From contig NC_049997.1 in NCBI RefSeq assembly GCF_000003815.2, positions 4,829,352 through 4,893,351 on the forward strand: a DNA stretch of 64,000 nt, read 5' to 3'. The notes beneath the pieces are model-generated. The model saw nothing but the letters and a program-made list of their open reading frames with translations, was not told where the DNA came from and did no database searches. Within the stretch, counting starts at the first letter, position 1. The number at the start of each line of letters is the position of its first letter. Below are positions 61,101 to 64,000 of this stretch, piece by piece. A program made the position numbers and the translations under genes. The DNA comes from Branchiostoma floridae. Lineage: Eukaryota; Chordata; Leptocardii; Amphioxiformes; Branchiostomatidae.

Positions 61101-62413
61101 GCACTTTCATATATCGACACGACATTGCGAACGGTGACGTTGTATCTGCAGCCGCTCTTTAATCCATCAATGGTGACGTTGACACTTCCGCTTTTCTCTT
61201 CCAATGACGTGACGTTTGTAGGTGCCACGTCATGAGATACGCACTGATACCAAATACGGTATCCTGAGAGATAACCGGAAGGATACAGCCAATGCAGTAA
61301 AAAAGAACTCGTTGTCTCCGAGCTGCATGTCACGTTCACTGGTGGGACGACTGAAAAAATTGCCAAACACATATGTGACCATTTAAAAACATATATTAAT
61401 CAAACGTATCTTCACCAATATGTTTTGTTTATGTCCGGAAAGCGTTCAACTATTTATTTAATAGTGAGTTGGATCCTCGGTGGAAGCACGTGGCACGTTT
61501 TAGTGTGAACTAGAGTCCCACGACCCCATACCTTCGCCAGATGCTATCTACAGACCAAAAACAATGAAGATCCTTGTGTTATTCCCTTCCAAAGTCTGGC
61601 AATTAGGTGTCCCTTGCAGTTTTCAAACAAGTCTCTAGGGGGTCCAAACCTATAATACTTACTCTCGGGCCCAAGAGATATCTACAACTTTGATATTACG
61701 ACCACGGTATGTTCAGAACTCGAGACATCAAGTTCTGTTACAGTACCATAACAAATAACCGTTTTCCGGTCTTATCAAGATCTATATGCCCTTTGAATAT
61801 CAATGCAATCCATCCAAGCGATCTCGCTTGGTCTTTTACAAACATACAAAGTACAAAAGCTACCCAAAATACAATATTCTTGGCGAAGGTAGCTTTGTAC
61901 CATACCTAATGTATGGTTGAGTGAAAATAACTAGCAAGTGACGTCATTCCTGGGTTTTCAATGGTCAACCTCCTGTTTTCTTTGCATAGTTATCAAGTAG
62001 ACCCTTGTGAATTTCTGGTGGAGGCTAGAGGGAATCTGATTGACGTCCGAATAATATACTTTTGCAGGGATTTGTTTCAGTGCATCATACGCTAGGTTCC
62101 AGTAGCCAGGTGCAGCGATTATGTTTGTCCTACGCCATAACCATGTAACTTATAGCTAAATGCACGGAAAGGCCTACCTGAAAATACTTGGACTTCACAC
62201 AGGGTCAGTATTCGGTTGGATCCGGGGAGACGGACGGCCACGTACCGTCCCCACATCCCCTGACATGAGATCAAAATGGACGGCTGATGCACGTCAATCT
62301 GATGATCCCCTCCACACTTGGGGTTCGCGATGAACTGGTCAGAATCCTCGATGTGGATGTTGAAGGGGTTGAGTCGTTCCGAACAACAGTCCTGGCGGTT
62401 GAAGATGACCACG
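42994..62413 (-). CDS. Polycystin-1-like receptor/channel, 30 exons, N-terminus outside window
   Basis: Exons (minus, 5' to 3'): 62178-62413, 61075-61350, 60547-60819, 59541-59813, 59008-59268, 58033-58174, 57478-57602, 55992-56132, 55615-55704, 54865-54921, 54658-54713, 53528-53692, 53118-53348, 52491-52986, 52233-52375, 51431-51664, 50917-51150, 50370-50530, 49807-49985, 49492-49640, 49190-49310, 48430-48620, 47363-47471, 46758-46972, 46172-46346, 45186-45779, 44559-44789, 44379-44463, 43590-43822, 42994-43322. Every junction has GT/AG and matching phase; about 2,067 codons. Domain order: F-lectin, five FN3, Thr-rich stalk, GAIN/GPS-like, TM1, PLAT, transmembrane block, polycystin channel, short coiled-coil tail. 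PKD1-family proteins act as membrane receptors/channel subunits, often with PKD2 in cilia. The donor of exon 45186-45779 could alternatively be at 45192. Confidence 0.88.
44055..44331 (-). mobile_element. tRNA-derived SINE in a polycystin intron
   Basis: Minus strand: TATGGCGCAATCGGTAAGG (box A-like), GGGTTCGAAACCG (box B-like), then CTTGGATAAGGCACTTTAC and GTGAAAATGAGTACCTAGC. Same family as 24455-24712 and 55151-55565. Confidence 0.75.
45851..46104. mobile_element. Short GGCCATG-type MITE in a polycystin intron
   Basis: The left end TAAGGCCATGTTGATTTG is paired with an inner right arm GGATGTCATCCATAGAGTC, then AAATCAAA. A shorter, diverged relative of the 5804 element with a decayed right terminus. 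Confidence 0.55.
46172..49985 (-). CDS. Polycystin-1-like transmembrane block between PLAT and channel
   Basis: Seven exons encode the PKD1-type run RLSCCFTLLNTMMLASAMWY, ALTVLPVNLMLLQLFRL, KYVAWLTVFLVSTSSAFFVI, IFVLAVVLASIFSLQFLAKP and SVLKEFLLLFIFVVLLFYIA. These are the hydrophobic segments expected between PLAT and the channel module. The last exon, with WAEDVLLWTLYPATWYNGRD, starts the extracellular polycystin domain. Confidence 0.87.
48203..48410. mobile_element. Hairpin MITE next to a polycystin splice donor
   Basis: The left arm TATCTCACTGCACTTGGG and the right inverse arm ending CTAGTGCAGTGAGATA pair. The core contains AGATAAAGAACTAATTTTC, the inverse of the core found at 8143 and 11373. 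Its right end lies about 20 bp from the donor of exon 48430-48620. Confidence 0.75.
48657..48829. mobile_element. pogo/Tigger-like MITE (173 bp, TA flanks)
   Basis: The left CGGTGGAAGCCGCTTAATTG and the right AATTAACTGGCTTCTACTG are inverse copies, continuing into GCACACC. TA lies on both sides (48655-48656, 48830-48831). Non-coding. Confidence 0.75.
50370..51150 (-). CDS. PLAT domain exons of the polycystin-1-like gene
   Basis: Two exons (50917-51150, 50370-50530). Motifs: HVFQITVTTGSMFGAGTTS, GFQLYGSEG, HFVMPVRESLGEVMLLHIWH, DNSGEGDNSSWFLGSFVV. PLAT is the intracellular lipid/protein-binding domain after the first transmembrane helix in all PKD1-family proteins, which fixes the identity of the gene. 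Confidence 0.93.
51431..53692 (-). CDS. GAIN/GPS-like region and first transmembrane helix
   Basis: Five exons: 53528-53692, 53118-53348, 52491-52986, 52233-52375, 51431-51664. The sequence KKNPYSWSKS followed by Trp/Cys motifs (YTLSMLSVGCSSWKDSKKQW) and GAISCRCHMTDGKVSVG resembles the GPS pattern W..C..C.CxHLT. Here the His-Met-Thr tripeptide follows the Cys-Arg-Cys directly, one residue closer than usual. TM1 follows (FSIVVSEYILYILLMVFLCV). Whether autoproteolysis occurs cannot be told. Confidence 0.75.
53943..54042. other. Assembly gap (100 N)
   Basis: Exactly 100 unknown bases, the usual placeholder for a gap of unknown size. It directly abuts the minisatellite, so tandem repeat copies are probably missing here. 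Confidence 0.99.
54043..54522. repeat. Minisatellite, unit about 41 bp
   Basis: About twelve tandem copies of CAGGAAATGAAGCATCAGTA followed by ATGAAGTACTTTGAAGGATTC. Copies near 54300-54420 are more diverged. Lies in the intron before the stalk/GAIN junction of the polycystin gene and reaches the assembly gap. Confidence 0.95.
54658..56132 (-). CDS. Thr/Ser-rich mucin-like stalk exons
   Basis: Four short exons (141, 90, 57 and 56 bp) rich in Thr, Ser and Pro: SHTTTEASTTDRRTTTSITT, TESPTTKK, DYDEDTTSSQSTTAYY, NEKSTTTPKRTTEDPGEK. Likely O-glycosylated spacer between the FN3 domains and the GAIN-like region. Supported by splice sites and phase continuity; such low-complexity exons are the least certain part of the model. 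Confidence 0.6.
55151..55565 (-). mobile_element. Full-length tRNA-derived SINE with AAATA tail
   Basis: Minus strand 5' end: GGGACCGCGTAGCGCAGTGG (box A), then GAGAGGTTGCGGGTTCGAAT (box B), then body CTTGGGGAAGGCACTTTAC and GTGAAAATGAGTACCTAGC, ending in an (AAATA)n tail (TTTAT repeats on plus at 55157-55188). The tRNA-like part is the best preserved of the copies in this window. It is not a free tRNA gene because the 3' acceptor half is replaced by the SINE body. Confidence 0.8.
56482..56997. mobile_element. CCTTCACAC-terminus MITE in a polycystin intron
   Basis: Left end GCCTTCACACGGAAACCG; right end CTCGTGTGAAGGGGCC, inverse. The interior aligns with 8957-9305 (GCCACATTC, GGATTTGAAG, TGTCGAATAATGTTG). 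No coding capacity. Confidence 0.65.
57478..61350 (-). CDS. Five fibronectin type III domains
   Basis: Exons 61075-61350, 60547-60819, 59541-59813 and 59008-59268 each encode one complete FN3 domain. The fifth is split over 58033-58174 and 57478-57602. FN3 hallmarks seen: PPVNVTCSSETTSSFLLHW, TSVTVSWKQRINSLALHHRV, TDLTPGTEYVISATSI, LTGLVPGTLYDIDLVAVS. The four one-domain exons are 261-276 bp and phase 1-1, so they can be added or removed without changing frame. Confidence 0.9.
58317..58998. repeat. Octanucleotide array (TTAAAATA)n, about 680 bp
   Basis: Some 85 copies of an 8-bp AT-only unit, with two internal variant patches: AACATTAA/AACGTTAA near 58530-58630, and AAGATATT then ACAATATT near 58754-58806. 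Lies in the intron between two FN3 exons; its right edge is about 10 bp from the donor of exon 59008-59268. Confidence 0.97.
60877..60979. repeat. Tandem 10-bp repeat (ACGACAACGA)n
   Basis: About ten imperfect copies beginning 57 bp beyond the 5' edge of FN3 exon 60547-60819, within the intron. GC content is higher than in neighbouring introns. Confidence 0.85.
62178..62413 (-). CDS. Fucolectin-type (F-lectin) domain exon, most 5' exon visible
   Basis: Encodes VVIFNRQDCCSERLNPFNI, then NPKCGGDHQIDV, then QGMWGRYVAVRLPG and LTLCEVQVF, the C-terminal half of an F-type lectin/F5-8-like domain. The paired Cys (DCC), Cys-Gly-Gly and RYV..RLPG blocks are characteristic. These domains bind fucose and related sugars. 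The acceptor CTACAG at 62414-62419 is preceded by a pyrimidine-rich stretch. The first half of the domain should be on an exon further right or lost in the gap. Confidence 0.85.
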
Positions 62414-62560
62414 CTGTAGATATTGGAGACAAAGTAATGGCAACCGGAGTAGGATGCTTGGCTTTTGTATTGAATTATCGATTGAAATCAGGAGAACGAG
62501 ATATTTTACATATGCTAATAATCATAAGTACATACACGCACACACGAATACTGGACTACT

Positions 62561-62645
62561 TAGTCAAACCTGCCTATAGCGAACACTCAATGGACTTCAA
62601 GAAATGTTCGCATTAGACATATTGGCTACTATAGACAGGACCACT
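62561..62645. mobile_element. Short CAAACCTGCC-type pogo-like fragment
   Basis: GTCAAACCTGCCTATAGCGA at the left and TGGCTACTATAGACAGGACC at the right form a short inverted pair related to the terminus type of the 30093 element. Confidence 0.45.
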
Positions 62646-62957
62646 GGTACACAATTAAATTGAGACAAAAAATATTTGAGGTATGACCGAAAATGGAAAT
62701 GGGTCGTCCATATGCTACTCATGCTGGTCATGCAGGTTTCTCTGCGTTTGCGGTATGTGAGTTATTCTTTTGCATATTTAGGCCACGTTGATTTGACTAT
62801 ATGACTGACATCAAATGAAAAATTGATGCGAATACACAATACTTGGCTATCATAAAATATACGTGGACAGGAAGTTTTAACATACCGAGTTGTTATTCAT
62901 TTTTAGTTCCTTCACATCTTCCTCTTCGACCTCGGAATTGACGTTGGCATGCAATGC

Positions 62958-62968
62958 CATTTGTTTTC

Positions 62969-63066
<98 letters not shown>

Positions 63067-63171
63067 AAACAAATGTCCCCCCAAGTTTTCAACCATGGCG
63101 TAAATCGTTCAAATTCTAGCTGCATAAAGAGCAAAATTATGCTGTAGATATAAAATATATATATACGCTGT

Positions 63172-63250
<79 letters not shown>

Positions 63251-63259
63251 AAATCTACA

Positions 63260-63308
<49 letters not shown>

Positions 63309-63317
63309 AAATCTACA

Positions 63318-63375
<58 letters not shown>

Positions 63376-63379
63376 TATA

Positions 63380-63417
<38 letters not shown>

Positions 63418-63420
63418 CTA
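62958..63420. repeat. (CT)n/(TA)n arrays with inverted flanks, ending in a gap
   Basis: CATTTGTTTTCCAAT at 62958-62972 and its inverse at 63060-63074 flank (CT)n plus (TA)n. Three further (TA)n blocks are separated by AAAATCTACAGC or its inverse GCTGTAGAT. The arrays run into 100 N at 63421-63520. Confidence 0.9.
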
Positions 63421-63520
63421 NNNNNNNNNNNNNNNNNNNNNNNNNNNNNNNNNNNNNNNNNNNNNNNNNNNNNNNNNNNNNNNNNNNNNNNNNNNNNNNN
63501 NNNNNNNNNNNNNNNNNNNN
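63421..63520. other. Assembly gap (100 N)
   Basis: A placeholder of 100 unknown bases after a (TA)n array. The missing sequence may be long. Confidence 0.99.
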
Positions 63521-64000
63521 TGTGTAACTAGAGTTAAATATTAGCATTCGCAAATATAGACAGGTTTGCGTTGGTGTGTATGCCATGTAGGGTGAAAAGT
63601 TGTGATTGTGTGACGGAATGAAGAGGCGAAATTAATGGTAGAGTTTTATGTCTTTATTAGTAAATAGCAGAGAGGATACGTGAATGTAGTTTGGTGGGAA
63701 ATTTAAAGAGAATTGTAATACTGACTGTCCAAAAGCATAATTGGTTACTTGGCAGCAGTTCACCTTTATTCGCAGGGCAATATATATCCACTGTTCTTAG
63801 TACAGAGTATTTCAGGATATCAAGTCAACGGACGGTAGAAATTGCAATATGTTCACCATTTGAAACCAGCGGCCGTTGTCTTGTTATCTCTTAAATAATA
63901 GTGTTCATTAATTTAAATGCTGTGTCCAATTAAAGAACTTGTGGACGACCTTAAAACAGTTACAAGTTTGAGTTGGTAGTCATGTCACAGCATGCTGAGG
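63521..64000. other. Right edge without recognisable gene
   Basis: AT-rich sequence with no exon I can support. The remaining 5' exons of the polycystin-like gene should lie further right. Confidence 0.5.

Noticed and set aside
62885-62950. Acidic frame SEVEEEDVKELKMNNNS with a GTATGT donor on the minus strand
   Set aside because: Its end phase (0) does not fit the F-lectin exon, which needs two bases from the previous exon, and its upstream edge is simple repeat.

Overview
The window looks like chordate genomic DNA, most likely amphioxus (Branchiostoma). That assignment is an inference from three things: intron-rich genes with vertebrate-like exon boundaries, a polycystin-1-like receptor with fucolectin and fibronectin III domains, and a dense load of short inverted-repeat elements. 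There are two 100-base assembly gaps, at 53943-54042 and 63421-63520.

Three multi-exon genes were reconstructed by hand from splice signals and codon phase. (1) A secreted CUB-domain protein on the minus strand (first exon 13948-14199, then 1965-2034 and 424-1587) runs off the left edge. Its CUB exon is split by a 943-bp piggyBac-like element with TTAA duplications; removing the element at TTAA restores the reading frame. The roughly 12-kb intron holds a 5'-truncated LINE and several inverted-repeat elements. (2) A tryptophan hydroxylase (TPH) gene on the plus strand has 13 coding exons between 23445 and 39085. The conceptual product is 491 residues, with a regulatory ACT domain and an intact catalytic domain; it is the rate-limiting enzyme of serotonin synthesis. 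(3) A polycystin-1-like 11-transmembrane receptor/channel on the minus strand has 30 exons between 62413 and 42994. Its N-terminus lies beyond the right edge. Domain order is fucolectin (F-lectin), five FN3, a Thr/Ser-rich stalk, GAIN/GPS-like region, TM1, PLAT, then polycystin channel segments. Immediately downstream on the same strand lies a Ulp1/C48-like cysteine protease reading frame whose expected catalytic Asp is Asn.

Layout: 0-14.2 kb CUB gene and its transposon-filled intron; 14.2-23.4 kb intergenic DNA between the divergent CUB and TPH genes; 23.4-39.1 kb TPH; 39.1-42.2 kb intergenic DNA between the convergent TPH and Ulp1-like/polycystin genes; 42.2-62.4 kb Ulp1-like frame and polycystin gene; 62.4-64 kb simple repeat and a gap. 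TPH intron 5 carries a 5.0-kb foldback-type element with about 570-bp inverted arms built of short direct repeats.

The repeat fraction falls into families: piggyBac-like elements (TTAA), Harbinger-like hairpins (TTA/TAA target duplications, termini TACCCC or GGCCATG), pogo/Tigger-like elements (TA), tRNA-derived SINEs, and long tandem arrays. I saw no prokaryotic features, no CRISPR array and no convincing stand-alone tRNA or rRNA gene.
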